64,000 nt of DNA from Candidatus Phyllobacterium onerii (GCF_028331445.1 NZ_JAQMHX010000001.1:124001-188000), one strand, 5' to 3'; shown: positions 1-8,856, numbered from the stretch's first letter. Translations and numbers: made by a program. Notes: generated from the letters alone by a model not told the origin.

Positions 1-1
1 C

Positions 2-532
2 GCCCGTCGTGCCCCATCGTTCCTTGATGTGATGGACCCAGATGAACGCGTTATTTTCGTCAATAGTTTTTCGAAAAACTGGGCGATGACCGGCTGGCGC
101 ATAGGTTGGCTAACGATACATCCCTCGCTTGGCAAAACGTTGGAAAACCTCATTCAATATTCGACCTCCGGCGTTGCCCAATTCATGCAGCGTGGCGGTG
201 TTGTGGCGCTCGAACAGGGCGATGATTTTATCCGCATGCAGGTGGAGCGGGCGCATCAGGCGCGGGACATTCTTTGTGCGAAGCTTGCGGCAACGGGCAG
301 AGTGCGCTTGGCGCCGCCGGCTGGGGCATTCTATCTGCTGTTCGGCATTGACGGAATTACCGATTCTTACCGCGCGGCCTTCGATATCGTCGACCAGGCA
401 AAAGTTGGGCTTGCGCCGGGAACGGCTTTTGGCAACGGAGGAGCAGCCTATCTTCGTCTTTGCTTTGCCAGACGGATCGATCAGGTCGAAGAGGCTGCCG
501 CCCGTCTTGCGGAATGGATATCTAAACGCTGA
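2..532 (+). CDS. Class I/II pyridoxal-phosphate aminotransferase, C-terminal part
   Basis: The 5' end lies outside the window; frame 2 is open from the first base. The segment SFSKNWAMTGWRIGW carries the PLP-binding lysine and its following arginine, as in aspartate-aminotransferase-like fold type I enzymes. The C-terminal small domain follows with LAPPAGAFYLLF, GLAPGTAFG and LRLCFA, where the arginine of LRLCFA matches the substrate-carboxylate-binding position. Such enzymes move an amino group between an amino acid and a 2-oxo acid in the cytosol; the exact substrate cannot be read from this fragment. It converges on hemA with an 8-bp gap and no visible terminator between them. Confidence 0.88.
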   Translation, partial: ARRAPSFLDVMDPDERVIFVNSFSKNWAMTGWRIGWLTIHPSLGKTLENLIQYSTSGVAQFMQRGGVVALEQGDDFIRMQVERAHQARDILCAKLAATGRVRLAPPAGAFYLLFGIDGITDSYRAAFDIVDQAKVGLAPGTAFGNGGAAYLRLCFARRIDQVEEAAARLAEWISKR

Positions 533-540
533 AGCTGGCG

Positions 541-1818
541 TTAACCGCCGGCTTTGGAGATAGCGAGCGTGACCACGCGGTCACTGTTCTCAATAGATGG
601 TGCGCTCTCCTTTGAGAAAGGAATGCCCAGCGCCGTCCAGACCTCGACCAGTGCATCCTTCAACTCAACGACGAGTTCGTTCGAGTGGAACGGCGTCGGC
701 GTGATACGCAAGCGCTCGGTACCGCGCGGTACAGTAGGATAGTTGATCGGCTGAATGTAAATGCCATGCAGGTCCAGTAGACGGTCGCTGGCCTTTTTGC
801 ACAATTCAGGATCGCCGACATGGATTGGGATGATGTGTGTCTCAGATTTCATAACCGGAAGATTGGCCTGCGCCAGCACATCTTTGGTAAGTTGTGCCTG
901 ACATTGATGCCTGCGCCGCTCTTCCTGAGATACTTTGAGGTGCCGGATAGATTGCGTCGCTGCGGCTGCGATAACCGGGGGGAGTGCTGTCGTGAAGATG
1001 AACCCAGGCGCGTAGGAGCGTACAGCGTCGATCACGCTTCTGGGACCGGCGATATAACCGCCTAGTGTGCCGAAAGCCTTGGCCAGCGTACCTTCGATAA
1101 TATCAATACGATGTGACAAACCTTCGCGATCGGTGATGCCTCCGCCCCGATTGCCATACATGCCGACCGCGTGAACCTCGTCGATGTAGGTCATTGCGTT
1201 ATATTCTTCTGCCAGGTCGGCAATGGCAGCGATAGCAGCAATATCCCCATCCATCGAATAGACCGATTCGAACACAATCAGCTTCGCGCGTTCCTTGCCA
1301 GCGGCCTTCAAGAGCTCTTCGAGGTGGGCGAGATCATTGTGGCGAAAAATCTTCTTTTCCGCACCGGAACGGCGCACACCCTCGATCATCGAGGCGTGGT
1401 TCAGCTCGTCGGAGAAAATGAGGCAATTTGGCAAAAGCCGCGCAATGGTCGAAATCGAGGCTTCATTGGAGACGAAACCGGAGGTGAAAACCAGACCCGC
1501 TTCCTTCTGGTGTAGATCAGCCAGCTCTATTTCGAGTTCCACCAGCGGGTGGTTATTGCCGGAGATATTGCGCGTGCCGCCTGCACCGGAGCCCATGCGG
1601 CTCGATGCGTCATGCATTGCCTTGATGACGTCGGGATGCTGCCCCATGCCGAGATAATCGTTGGAGCACCAGACAGTAATTTCCCGGATATTGCCGGCGT
1701 CACGCCAAAGCGCACGCGGAAATTTCCCAACGATCCGTTCCAGATTAGCAAAGACCCGGTAGCGCTTTTCAGCGTGCAACTGGTCAATCGCGTCTTCGAA
1801 AAACCGACGATAGTCCAT
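541..1818 (-). CDS. hemA: 5-aminolevulinate synthase (Shemin pathway)
   Basis: Condenses glycine with succinyl-CoA to 5-aminolevulinate, the first step of tetrapyrrole synthesis in alphaproteobacteria. At 425 residues it has the family length. Visible motifs are [11 protein letters not shown] (about 49-59), [10 protein letters not shown] (79-87), the aspartate of [12 protein letters not shown] (211-222) and the PLP lysine K247 in EGTLAKAFG, followed by [20 protein letters not shown] near the C-terminus. The start at 1818 is preferred over an in-frame codon at 1887 because AGGAG lies 7 bases upstream and the family begins M-[DN]-Y. It faces the aminotransferase and is followed by no same-strand partner, so it is probably monocistronic. 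Confidence 0.96.
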   Translation of the reverse strand: MDYRRFFEDAIDQLHAEKRYRVFANLERIVGKFPRALWRDAGNIREITVWCSNDYLGMGQHPDVIKAMHDASSRMGSGAGGTRNISGNNHPLVELEIELADLHQKEAGLVFTSGFVSNEASISTIARLLPNCLIFSDELNHASMIEGVRRSGAEKKIFRHNDLAHLEELLKAAGKERAKLIVFESVYSMDGDIAAIAAIADLAEEYNAMTYIDEVHAVGMYGNRGGGITDREGLSHRIDIIEGTLAKAFGTLGGYIAGPRSVIDAVRSYAPGFIFTTALPPVIAAAATQSIRHLKVSQEERRRHQCQAQLTKDVLAQANLPVMKSETHIIPIHVGDPELCKKASDRLLDLHGIYIQPINYPTVPRGTERLRITPTPFHSNELVVELKDALVEVWTALGIPFSKESAPSIENSDRVVTLAISKAGG

Positions 1819-1944
1819 GAATTGCTCCTGTATCATGAACTTACTAGCGTTTTTGCCAGCCAAAATCCATGACGAGATTATGGGCAATTTGCCACGGTTA
1901 CAGCGAAACTCTCTTCACTAATTGTATAAAGCGCAGGCGAACGG

Positions 1945-2955
1945 TCAAATAGTGCCGAAAATGCGTAAACGGCTGACGCCGCCATCAGGGAATATATTGA
2001 GACGTACGTGACTTACTCGGTTTGCTGACACAAGATCGTTTGAGCTGAAGTCATGAACGGCATCCATGGAAAGTTTCTTCTCAGGCAAGATTTCCTGCCA
2101 GAACATGGAGGACGTGACGATCGACTGGGAAAGCCCGCCGGATACCGGTCCGAGATCGGCTCCATGGATAGAGCAGCGATCTGGATAATTCCCCTTATAA
2201 TGCGCTGTGTCGACAACAACGCGGCTTATCTGACCGGGATGGCCGAGTTGGACGATGATCCAATCATTGCCAGGCTCGCGGCGTCGGCGAGTTTCCCATC
2301 CATCTCCCATGTTGATGCCTCGGCCCGGAGACAAAAGCCGATGTAATGCGCCGTAATGGGCATCGGAATATGCAACGACACGTCCGCCGTTTAAAGCGGA
2401 GGCAAGGTCTATTTCCTCATTGACGGGAATTTGCAACCAGTCACGCCATGGCTCGCCATACACCCGTAGGCGCGCAATGCCGCCATCTGGGTAGATAAGC
2501 AGACGAAGATGTGTCCAGACGCCCTTGTCAGCGCACACAAAAAAATGGTTGCTCGACGGTCCGAGTGGGCTTTGCGGCAAGAGTTCGGACCAAACGGTAG
2601 CGTCAGTCGGCTCAGTCTCGGATATGCAGGCTTCGATTGAACAAGCGGGTGGATAATTTCCGGTAAAATGGCTGGTATCGATGTCGAAACCATGGATGAT
2701 TCCGGGGGCAGCCAGCTTGATGACAGCAAAATCATGGCCGGGGCCACGCTTGCGGCGGGACTCCCAACCATCCATCCATTTGCCGTGATCATCGTATTTG
2801 TCCGGAATGAACACAGCCGGTGCATCGAAAAGCATCCGCTCTACTGGAGCGAAAAAATCGTCAGTGGCAAAAATGGCTTGGGCACCTAGCCCGGCAGAGG
2901 CAAGATTTATACGGTTCGTTGCAAACTCGGGCAGTATTTCGTGGGAAGACACCAT
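1945..2955 (-). CDS. alc: Allantoicase
   Basis: Hydrolyses allantoate to ureidoglycolate and urea in purine/ureide catabolism. The 336-residue product has the internal duplication of the family: two copies of a jelly-roll domain, each with a D-G-W-E-[ST]-R-R-[KR]-R-x-P-G segment (DGWESRRKRGPGHDF, then DGWETRRRREPGNDW) and an HFTGNYPPACSIEA or HYKGNYPDRCSIHG segment, ending in FPDGGVSRLRIFG. The ATG at 2955 is chosen; the open frame reaches 3054 but the extra 33 residues do not resemble the family. AGGA lies about 12 bases upstream, a rather long spacing. No other ureide gene is adjacent here. Confidence 0.93.
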   Translation of the reverse strand: MVSSHEILPEFATNRINLASAGLGAQAIFATDDFFAPVERMLFDAPAVFIPDKYDDHGKWMDGWESRRKRGPGHDFAVIKLAAPGIIHGFDIDTSHFTGNYPPACSIEACISETEPTDATVWSELLPQSPLGPSSNHFFVCADKGVWTHLRLLIYPDGGIARLRVYGEPWRDWLQIPVNEEIDLASALNGGRVVAYSDAHYGALHRLLSPGRGINMGDGWETRRRREPGNDWIIVQLGHPGQISRVVVDTAHYKGNYPDRCSIHGADLGPVSGGLSQSIVTSSMFWQEILPEKKLSMDAVHDFSSNDLVSANRVSHVRLNIFPDGGVSRLRIFGTI

Positions 2956-3079
2956 TGTTGCAATTCGTCCTAAAAAGCTACTGTATCTCGATTTACGTTG
3001 GTAACGAGCTTTGCACACCTGTTTAAATGCGGCAAGATGACTGCAAGACGGCATAAATGGAGATTAAGGGGCTTTGGCT

Positions 3080-4072
3080 ATGACAGTGTTAGTGACCGGA
3101 GGCGCCGGATATATCGGTAGCCATATGGTCTGGGAGTTGCTGGATGCTGGTGAGTCTGTGGTCGTTCTTGATCGACTCTCCACAGGATTCGATTGGGCTA
3201 TACCTAGCGAGGCAAAGCTCGTTGTCGGCGATATCGGCGACCAAAGCCTGGTCCGTGAGACGATCGAACGCAACTACGTCGATGCAGTCATTCATTTTGC
3301 GGGTTCCGTGGTTGTCCCGGATTCAGTTCGCGATCCGCTTGCCTATTATGAGAACAATACATCAAAAACCCGGTCACTAATCGAATCAGTCGTAAAATCC
3401 GACGTGAAGAATTTCATCTTTTCGTCGACAGCAGCGGTCTATGGCGATGGCGGGATGACTCCGGTCACCGAGGATGTTCCGACTCAGCCGCAGTCCCCTT
3501 ATGGTGTGTCGAAGCTAATGTCCGAATGGATGCTCCGCGACACTGCGGCCGCGCATGATTTTCATTATACCGCGCTGCGTTATTTTAACGTCGCTGGCGC
3601 CGATCCAAAGGGCCGGACGGGCCAATCGACCAAAGGCGCAACGCACCTGATCAAGGTTGCGTGCGAGACAGCCCTTGGAAAGAGACGCTACATGGAAATC
3701 TTCGGTCATGATTTTCCAACGCCAGACGGCACATGCGTCCGCGACTACATCCACGTCAGCGACCTCGTTGCGGCGCATCGACTGGCTCTTGAGCGGTTGC
3801 GGGAAGGTGGCAGCAGTATGGTCGCCAATTGCGGATACGGCCGCGGGTATTCGGTGAAGGAAGTAATCGAAAGCGTGGAGCGCGTGCATGGTTCGCCCAT
3901 CGACGCACGTCTGACCGGTCGGCGGCCCGGCGACGCGGCTTCCATTGTCGCCGATAGCGGCAAGGCCCGGGCTAATCTTGGTTGGGAACCCAAGCTCGAT
4001 GATCTCGACAAAATCGTTGAATCTGCCCTTCGGTGGGAAAAATCTCTTCAGCATCGCAATACCAGTCGCTGA
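3080..4072 (+). CDS. galE: UDP-glucose 4-epimerase
   Basis: Extended short-chain dehydrogenase that interconverts UDP-glucose and UDP-galactose in the cytosol, supplying galactose for polysaccharides; rhizobial homologues are called exoB. The Rossmann motif TGGAGYIGSH is at residues 6-15, the catalytic S-S-T-A-A-V-Y-G and Y-G-V-S-K follow in mid-protein, and the GTCVRDYIHVSDL segment is typical of GalE. Length is 330 residues. ATG at 3080 is chosen over TTG at 3074 because AAGGGG lies 8 bases upstream. It is about 17 kb from the polysaccharide locus but could feed it. rfbF-like or fcl activities are excluded by the motif set. Confidence 0.92.
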   Translation: MTVLVTGGAGYIGSHMVWELLDAGESVVVLDRLSTGFDWAIPSEAKLVVGDIGDQSLVRETIERNYVDAVIHFAGSVVVPDSVRDPLAYYENNTSKTRSLIESVVKSDVKNFIFSSTAAVYGDGGMTPVTEDVPTQPQSPYGVSKLMSEWMLRDTAAAHDFHYTALRYFNVAGADPKGRTGQSTKGATHLIKVACETALGKRRYMEIFGHDFPTPDGTCVRDYIHVSDLVAAHRLALERLREGGSSMVANCGYGRGYSVKEVIESVERVHGSPIDARLTGRRPGDAASIVADSGKARANLGWEPKLDDLDKIVESALRWEKSLQHRNTSR

Positions 4073-4247
4073 AAACGCTGCTTTTCCTTTGATTCCGCTT
4101 CCGGCGGCTTCGCAGATTGGAAAACTGTCTAAGACTAAAGACTGCGTCGCAGCGACACATTGCTTTAGGCCTCTTAAGGTCCGAAAAGGGAACTTGTTCG
4201 TAGTTAATGGGTTTAGTCTACGAAAGAAAGTTGGAGTTTAAGCAACG

Positions 4248-4433
4248 ATGGACGGCATTAACCGGCCCAACGAAAAAGAACTTTCAAGGATCTTGCGACG
4301 ACAAATCTCCCAGTCGTCTTACAGATCGGCAATTCGCGCTGCAGGGATATACAAAGTCGACGAGACAGTTCCTGAAAGCCTTCTTGATCAGCTCAGACGG
4401 CTTGATGAAGCCGAAAGGAATCGGCGCGGTTAA
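4248..4433 (+). CDS. Small NepR-like protein (61 aa)
   Basis: A 61-residue basic ORF. Its second half, VDETVPESLLDQLRRLDEAE, resembles the second helix of alphaproteobacterial NepR anti-sigma factors (pattern V-[DN]-E-x-V-P-[DE]-x-[FL]-L-[DE]-x-L-x-x-L-D-E). NepR binds the extracytoplasmic sigma factor EcfG in the general stress response and is released by phosphorylated PhyR. Neither phyR nor ecfG is present here, so if real this is an orphan paralogue. The first helix is less similar. TTGGAG lies 11 bases upstream, a weak ribosome site. A longer overlapping frame (4207-4509) looks less protein-like. Assignment is by eye and tentative. Confidence 0.5.
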   Translation: MDGINRPNEKELSRILRRQISQSSYRSAIRAAGIYKVDETVPESLLDQLRRLDEAERNRRG

Positions 4434-4459
4434 TCGCAGCCGCTACATAGAAGATGAAA

Positions 4460-4487
4460 AAAGAGGCGGGCCAAAGCCCGCCTCTTT
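4460..4487 (-). terminator. Intrinsic terminator downstream of azoR
   Basis: A perfect 12-bp stem (AAAGAGGCGGGC / GCCCGCCTCTTT) with the loop CAAA. Read on the minus strand it is followed by a run of T, so it fits best as the terminator of azoR; on the plus strand only three T follow, so termination of the small upstream ORF is weaker. Confidence 0.85.
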
Positions 4488-4505
4488 CACGTCCGGCGCA
4501 AACCC

Positions 4506-5123
4506 TTAGGCGGCGAGCGCCAGATCATCAGTGTGATCAAGGGCCGAAGAAATCGCTTTGGCTTCAGCTTCCGGTCCCATGGCAACGCCTTCGATGCGAA
4601 TTACCTCGACATCGCTCATACCGAGAAAGCCGAGTGCTGTCTTCAGGTAAGGGGTCGCATGGTCGAAAGCCGCGGCCGGACCATCCGAGTAAACACCACC
4701 AGATGCGATCACTACATATACTTTCTTACCAGTTACGAGACCCTTCGGGCCTTCGGCGCCATAGCTGAACGTCCTGCCGGCGCGAGCAATATGGTCGATC
4801 CAGGCCTTGAGCGTCGACGAGATGTTGAAGTTGATCATGCCGGTAGAGATGACGACGGCATCAGCAGCGAAGAGTTCGTCTACAACTGCGTCAGATACGC
4901 CGACAACATTTTGTTGTTGGACAGAACGGGACTCGACGGGGGTGTAGATGCCCGAAGCGTAGTCAGCATCAATATGGGGAAGGGGGTTGCTCGCGAGGTC
5001 GCGGGTAACGATTTTCGCACCAGGCGTTTTCGCCTGCAGTTTATTGGCGAGTTCCGTTGCGACGCGAGTTGAATGGGAGGCGGCGCCACGTGGGCTCGAT
5101 GTAACGAGAAGTATGGAAGACAT
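4506..5123 (-). CDS. azoR: FMN-dependent NADH:quinone oxidoreductase / azoreductase
   Basis: Flavodoxin-fold enzyme of 205 residues, cytosolic, that uses NADH and FMN to reduce quinones by two electrons and azo dyes. Family motifs are VTSSPRGAASHSTRVA at the N-terminus (FMN phosphate binding), ISTGMINFNISSTLKAWIDHIARAGRTFSY in mid-protein (usually P-M-Y-N-F-x-[IV]-P, here M-I-N-F-N-I-S) and VVIASGGVYSDGP. AAGGAA lies upstream of ATG 5123. It is divergent from a LysR regulator, the usual arrangement for quinone/electrophile-responsive control, and ends at a strong terminator. Confidence 0.93.
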   Translation of the reverse strand: MSSILLVTSSPRGAASHSTRVATELANKLQAKTPGAKIVTRDLASNPLPHIDADYASGIYTPVESRSVQQQNVVGVSDAVVDELFAADAVVISTGMINFNISSTLKAWIDHIARAGRTFSYGAEGPKGLVTGKKVYVVIASGGVYSDGPAAAFDHATPYLKTALGFLGMSDVEVIRIEGVAMGPEAEAKAISSALDHTDDLALAA

Positions 5124-5193
5124 AGCCTAAGTTCCTTCAGTTGATTTGTCTCGTTGACAACAATTCGATTGCTGTAATTTGGTTCTCGACATC

Positions 5194-5242
5194 CATTTAG
5201 AAAACTGGGAAAATATCGATCTAATCCATCTAAATGATCGAT
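5194..5242. promoter_or_regulatory. Nested inverted repeats in the azoR-lysR intergenic region
   Basis: Within the 129-bp divergent region are two perfect interlocking inverted repeats: CATTTAGA (5194-5201) with TCTAAATG (5229-5236), and ATCGATC (5215-5221) with GATCGAT (5236-5242). LysR-type regulators bind interrupted dyads in such regions, so this is a plausible operator for the neighbouring regulator. No binding is demonstrated and no clear promoter boxes could be chosen. Confidence 0.5.
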
Positions 5243-5252
5243 AGGTGTGGCG

Positions 5253-6155
5253 ATGCAACCCAACCCTACCCTTGACCAACTTCAGGTCTTTGTTGCCGTG
5301 GCCGAGACGGGCAGTTTCTCGGCAGCGGCACGGAGGCTTAATCGTTCGCAGTCCGTCGTCAGTTATACGATCGCCAATCTGGAGGCGCAGTTGGAGCTGC
5401 AACTTTTCGACCGAAGTGGAACCCGCGAACCGCGGCTAACAGAAGGTGGAAAAGCCATGCTCGAGGATGCGCGACGCATGGTTTCGGTCTTGCAGAGCTT
5501 GCGCGCGCGGGTCGAGGGATTGAAGCAGGGGCTCGAGTCAGAAGTGGCGGTTGCCGTCGACGTCACGCTGCCTTCGCCTGTTCTGACGGCAGTACTCAAG
5601 TCGTTCCAACTGCAGTTCCCAACCGTGAGCTTGCGCCTGCACGTTGGTGCACTTGGCATGGTATGGGATCTCGTGCTGAAAAAGCAGGCCGATTTCGGCA
5701 TTGGGGGTCCGCCGTTACTAGCCTATGACGAGCTTGTATCCGTAAAGGTCGGGGAAACTGCGATGACACCAGTTGCAGCGCCCGATCACCCTCTCGCTCT
5801 TTACGAGGGACCAGTGCCTCTTTCCTTCATACGCGACCACGTGCAACTCGTTGTCACCGATTTGAGCGAACAAACGAAGGGCCGGGATTTTGGCGTATTC
5901 GCCTATAAGACATGGCGGTTGACCGACGTTGGAACCAAGCACGAATTGATGCTGGCGGGCCTGGGCTGGGGTGGTCTGGCGAAATGGATGGTCAAGGACG
6001 ATCTCGCCGAAGGGAGGCTCGTACATCTCGACCTTGAACCGTATCCGGATGCTTCCTATCCCTTGCTTGCGCTCTATCCGGTAGAGAGCCCCCTCGGACC
6101 GGCAGCTACTTGGCTGGTTGACCGCTTCAAGCAGGAATTGGCTAAGTTCGAATGA
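5253..6155 (+). CDS. LysR family transcriptional regulator
   Basis: 300 residues. The N-terminal winged helix-turn-helix spans about 6-65 (LDQLQVFVAVAETGSFSAAARRLNRSQ, then LELQLFDR), followed by a linker helix and a two-lobed effector-binding domain from about residue 90. ATG 5253 is chosen over GTG 5247. Divergent orientation and the dyads in the 129-bp spacer suggest it regulates azoR, and probably itself. The inducer is not predictable; quinones or thiol-reactive compounds are reasonable guesses from the target gene. Confidence 0.92.
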   Translation: MQPNPTLDQLQVFVAVAETGSFSAAARRLNRSQSVVSYTIANLEAQLELQLFDRSGTREPRLTEGGKAMLEDARRMVSVLQSLRARVEGLKQGLESEVAVAVDVTLPSPVLTAVLKSFQLQFPTVSLRLHVGALGMVWDLVLKKQADFGIGGPPLLAYDELVSVKVGETAMTPVAAPDHPLALYEGPVPLSFIRDHVQLVVTDLSEQTKGRDFGVFAYKTWRLTDVGTKHELMLAGLGWGGLAKWMVKDDLAEGRLVHLDLEPYPDASYPLLALYPVESPLGPAATWLVDRFKQELAKFE

Positions 6156-6180
6156 TCGGTTTCAATCATTGACAAATGTC

Positions 6181-6190
6181 ATGACGTCAT
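6181..6190. promoter_or_regulatory. ATGACGTCAT palindrome at the GntR gene start
   Basis: A perfect 10-bp palindrome lying 7 bases after a TTGACA hexamer (6169-6174) and overlapping the most upstream possible start codon of the GntR gene. Its position suits autorepression by a dimeric regulator. The -10 element is not clear. Confidence 0.4.
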
Positions 6191-6953
6191 GTTGTTTGGC
6201 ATTATGTGGTATGAAACAGATATTGTAGAAGGCCGGACGCCAATGTGGTCGCAGATTGCAGAGCGACTGCGACGGGCAATCGAGGACGGCACCTTCAGGC
6301 CGGGCCAGGCGCTGCCGGGTGAGGCGGAACTCAACCGCCGTTTCGGCGTGAGTCGGACGACCTCGCGTGCGGCGCTCGACTTTCTGGAGGCGGAAGGATT
6401 GATAAGCCGCAAGTCCGGTCGCGGCTCGATTGTCATTGAACCGCGCGTCGAACGACCCCTAAATCGTCTTTCATCTTTTTGCGAGGACATGGGGGTGAGG
6501 GGCCTGAAGCCCAGTTATCGAACACGGTCACTGAAACTTACGCTGGCGAGTGAATTCGTGGCAACGGAGTTGAAAATTGCCATCAATTCTCCAGTACTCG
6601 AGATAGATCGCATCCTCCTGGCGGATGAAAGCCCGATGGCTACATCGCTGACGTATCTCGCTCCTGTGGCATTCGAACGGTCCGGACTGCCCAAGGTCAC
6701 TGCTCTGGACAACGGATCACTTTATGGCTGGCTCAACGAGGCTGCAGGCGTCGCATTGACCGGCGGCCATGAACGAATCGAAGGGGCCATTGCCGATGCC
6801 ACTACCGCTAGAAGCCTCGGACTAAAACAACCGGCCGCGGTTCTGGTTTGCCATCGCACGTCGTGGAATTCGGCAAGGCAGCCCGTCGAATATGTCGTCC
6901 TGCACTATCGGGCAGATCGATACAGCTTCCAGGTTGGTCTCGCCCGTTCATAA
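6189..6953 (+). CDS. GntR family transcriptional regulator, HutC/UTRA type
   Basis: Up to 254 residues. The winged-helix domain is plain: WSQIAERLRRAIEDGTF, GQALPGEAELNRRFGVSRTT, then L-I-S-R-K-S-G-R-G-S-I-V (about 20-85). A UTRA effector domain follows (about 100-250), which in this family binds sugar phosphates, amino acids or similar metabolites. Starts are possible at 6189, 6204 and 6243; only 6243 has a convincing upstream GAAGG, but it removes residues usually present before the first helix, so the start stays open. It precedes the BtpA and PfkB genes and is the likely regulator of that cassette. Confidence 0.88.
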   Translation: MLFGIMWYETDIVEGRTPMWSQIAERLRRAIEDGTFRPGQALPGEAELNRRFGVSRTTSRAALDFLEAEGLISRKSGRGSIVIEPRVERPLNRLSSFCEDMGVRGLKPSYRTRSLKLTLASEFVATELKIAINSPVLEIDRILLADESPMATSLTYLAPVAFERSGLPKVTALDNGSLYGWLNEAAGVALTGGHERIEGAIADATTARSLGLKQPAAVLVCHRTSWNSARQPVEYVVLHYRADRYSFQVGLARS

Positions 6954-7002
6954 CGACGATGGTGCGACCGCCTCACTTTAACCGCATGCAGAAAGTATCA
7001 CC

Positions 7003-7854
7003 ATGACCTCGCAACCCAAGTCCATCTATCGCGCCAAGCCGAACGCCATCCAGGAAATCTTCAGCCGGCGCAAGGCCGTCATCGGCGTGATTCATTCGCT
7101 TCCGCTGCCGGGCTCTCCGAATTATGATGGAGAGCCGATGGAGGATGTTGTCGCTTTCGCCGTGGCGGAAGCCGGGCGTTACAAGGTCGGGGGTGTGGAT
7201 GGTCTGATTGTCGAGAATCACGGCGATATCCCTTTTGCCAAGCCGGATCGCCTTGGTCCGGAAACCGCTGCTGCTATGGCAGTCATGACCGATGCTGTTC
7301 GCCGCCATAGCGGCCTGCCCATCGGCGTCAATGTTCTCGCCAACGGGGCGGTTCAGGCGCTGGCAGTGGCCAAGGCTGCGGGTGCAGCGTTCGTTCGCGT
7401 CAACCAATGGTCAAATGCCTATGTCGCCAATGAAGGTCTGATGGACGGACCGGCAGGCGAGGCAGCGCGTTATCGGGCGTGGCTGCGCGCTAAATCCGTT
7501 CGCATCTTTGCCGATGTGCATGTGAAGCACGGCGCTCACGCTATTACAGGCGATCGCACCATCACTGAACTCGCACGCGACAATGAGTTTTTCGATGCCG
7601 ATGTGGCCATCGCCACCGGCCAGCGCACGGGCGATAGCGCCACGATGGAGGAACTGCAGACAATTGCGTCCGGTACGTCGCTGCCGGTTGCCGTTGGTTC
7701 CGGCGTTACACCGGATAATGTCGGTGACATTTTTACTGTTGCTGACGCCGTGATTGTTGCAAGTTACCTCAAACACGAGGGCGCTTGGTGGAACCCGGTC
7801 GACCCGGATCGGCTGCAGGTCTTCATGCAAGCTGTCAAGAAAGCGCGGAGCTGA
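7003..7854 (+). CDS. BtpA/SgcQ family TIM-barrel protein
   Basis: 283 residues. The sequence AVIGVIHSLPLPGSP, DGLIVENHGDIPF, GVNVLANG, FVRVNQWSNAYV, FADVHVKHG and VAVGSGVTPDN is characteristic of the BtpA/SgcQ family, a TIM-barrel group named after a cyanobacterial photosystem I biogenesis factor and an E. coli sugar-operon protein. The reaction is not established. Linkage to a PfkB-type kinase 4 bp downstream and a GntR/UTRA regulator upstream suggests catabolism of a pentose- or nucleoside-like compound, with BtpA as an aldolase- or isomerase-like step; this is inference. Confidence 0.87.
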   Translation: MTSQPKSIYRAKPNAIQEIFSRRKAVIGVIHSLPLPGSPNYDGEPMEDVVAFAVAEAGRYKVGGVDGLIVENHGDIPFAKPDRLGPETAAAMAVMTDAVRRHSGLPIGVNVLANGAVQALAVAKAAGAAFVRVNQWSNAYVANEGLMDGPAGEAARYRAWLRAKSVRIFADVHVKHGAHAITGDRTITELARDNEFFDADVAIATGQRTGDSATMEELQTIASGTSLPVAVGSGVTPDNVGDIFTVADAVIVASYLKHEGAWWNPVDPDRLQVFMQAVKKARS

Positions 7855-7858
7855 CGCC

Positions 7859-8776
7859 GTGGGCCGTGTGCTCGTTCTTGGGAATGCAGGGCTCGATTTG
7901 ACGCTCCAGATGCAGCGTTTGCCGGAAAAGGGTGAAACGCTGCTCGGTGACAGCGCCGGTAGCGCACCGGGTGGTAAAGGTCTCAACCAGGCGGTTGCCG
8001 CCGCGCGTACCGGCGCGCAGGTCATCTTCCATTCCGCCATCGGGCACGATGCTCAAGGCGCAGAAATCGGCGCAGCCTTGGCGTTAGAAGGCATGACGGA
8101 ACTCAAGCTGCACCACGTTCCCTATCCGAGTGATTTCTCCCTTTTGATGGTGTTGCCGGACGGCGAAAATAGCATTGTAAGTATGGGAAGTTGTGCCGCT
8201 GCATTAACCGAGGAAACGGCAGAAATCTTCTCTGCGAAGGCGAATGCGGCCGATGTTGTGCTGCTGCAAGGCAATCTTACACAGGCCAGTACCTTGGCCG
8301 CTCTAGCAAGCGCAACTACCCGCGGCACAACAACATTGTTCAATCCTGCGCCGCTGTGGTGGGAAGTCGGGCCGCTCTTGCCATTGTGCGATATTGTTGT
8401 CACAAATCGCGGCGAGGCCAAGACTATTACCGGACTCTCCGAACCAACCGAAGCCGCCGCAGCCCTGTGCCGGCTCGGTGCATCCATGGCGATTATCACT
8501 CTTGGAGCAGGCGGGTGCCTTACATCCGATAGCGACGGAACGATCTGCCACTACCCAGCCTCACAAATTCGTGCAATTGACACGACCGGCTGCGGCGATA
8601 CTTTTTGCGGCGTATTTGCAGCTGTGCTTGCGATGGGTTTGGGCCAGGTGACCGCCATCAACCTCGCTCAAAGCGCCGCTGCACTGACTGCGCAACGTCG
8701 GGGTGCCTTTACGGCTCTGCCCAGCCGCGACGAACTCGCAGTGCTGGCAGCACGTTATAAAAGTCTCGAGAAGTGA
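7859..8776 (+). CDS. PfkB family carbohydrate kinase (ribokinase-like)
   Basis: 305 residues from GTG 7859, 4 bp after the BtpA stop, with CGGAG 8 bases upstream; an earlier in-frame start at 7754 lies inside the BtpA gene and is rejected. Family signatures are the N-terminal GNAGLDLTLQMQRLP and GSAPGGKGLNQAVAAARTG, and near the C-terminus DTTGCGDTFCGVFAA, which holds the catalytic aspartate of GAGD-type kinases (here G-C-G-D). It phosphorylates a sugar or nucleoside with ATP. Substrate unknown; the context suggests the product or substrate of the BtpA protein. Confidence 0.9.
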   Translation: MGRVLVLGNAGLDLTLQMQRLPEKGETLLGDSAGSAPGGKGLNQAVAAARTGAQVIFHSAIGHDAQGAEIGAALALEGMTELKLHHVPYPSDFSLLMVLPDGENSIVSMGSCAAALTEETAEIFSAKANAADVVLLQGNLTQASTLAALASATTRGTTTLFNPAPLWWEVGPLLPLCDIVVTNRGEAKTITGLSEPTEAAAALCRLGASMAIITLGAGGCLTSDSDGTICHYPASQIRAIDTTGCGDTFCGVFAAVLAMGLGQVTAINLAQSAAALTAQRRGAFTALPSRDELAVLAARYKSLEK

Positions 8777-8781
8777 AGGGA

Positions 8782-8856
8782 TGGTGCTGCTGGGGAGGAT
8801 TGAACTCCCGACCTCGTCATTACCAATGACGCGCTCTACCACTGAGCTACAACAGC
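8782..8856 (-). tRNA. tRNA-Thr (GGT)
   Basis: On the minus strand the sequence begins GCTGTTGTAGCTCAGTGGTA and folds into a full cloverleaf: the acceptor stem GCTGTTG pairs with CAGCAGC (one G-U), the anticodon loop is TTGGTAA with GGT at 8822-8824 (plus strand ACC), the T arm holds GTTCAATCC, and CCA is encoded (8782-8784). It lies just after the PfkB gene on the opposite strand. Confidence 0.96.

Noticed and set aside
4207-4509. Alternative 100-residue frame over the NepR-like ORF
   Set aside because: It runs through the terminator stem and lacks a ribosome site; the 61-residue frame has better composition.
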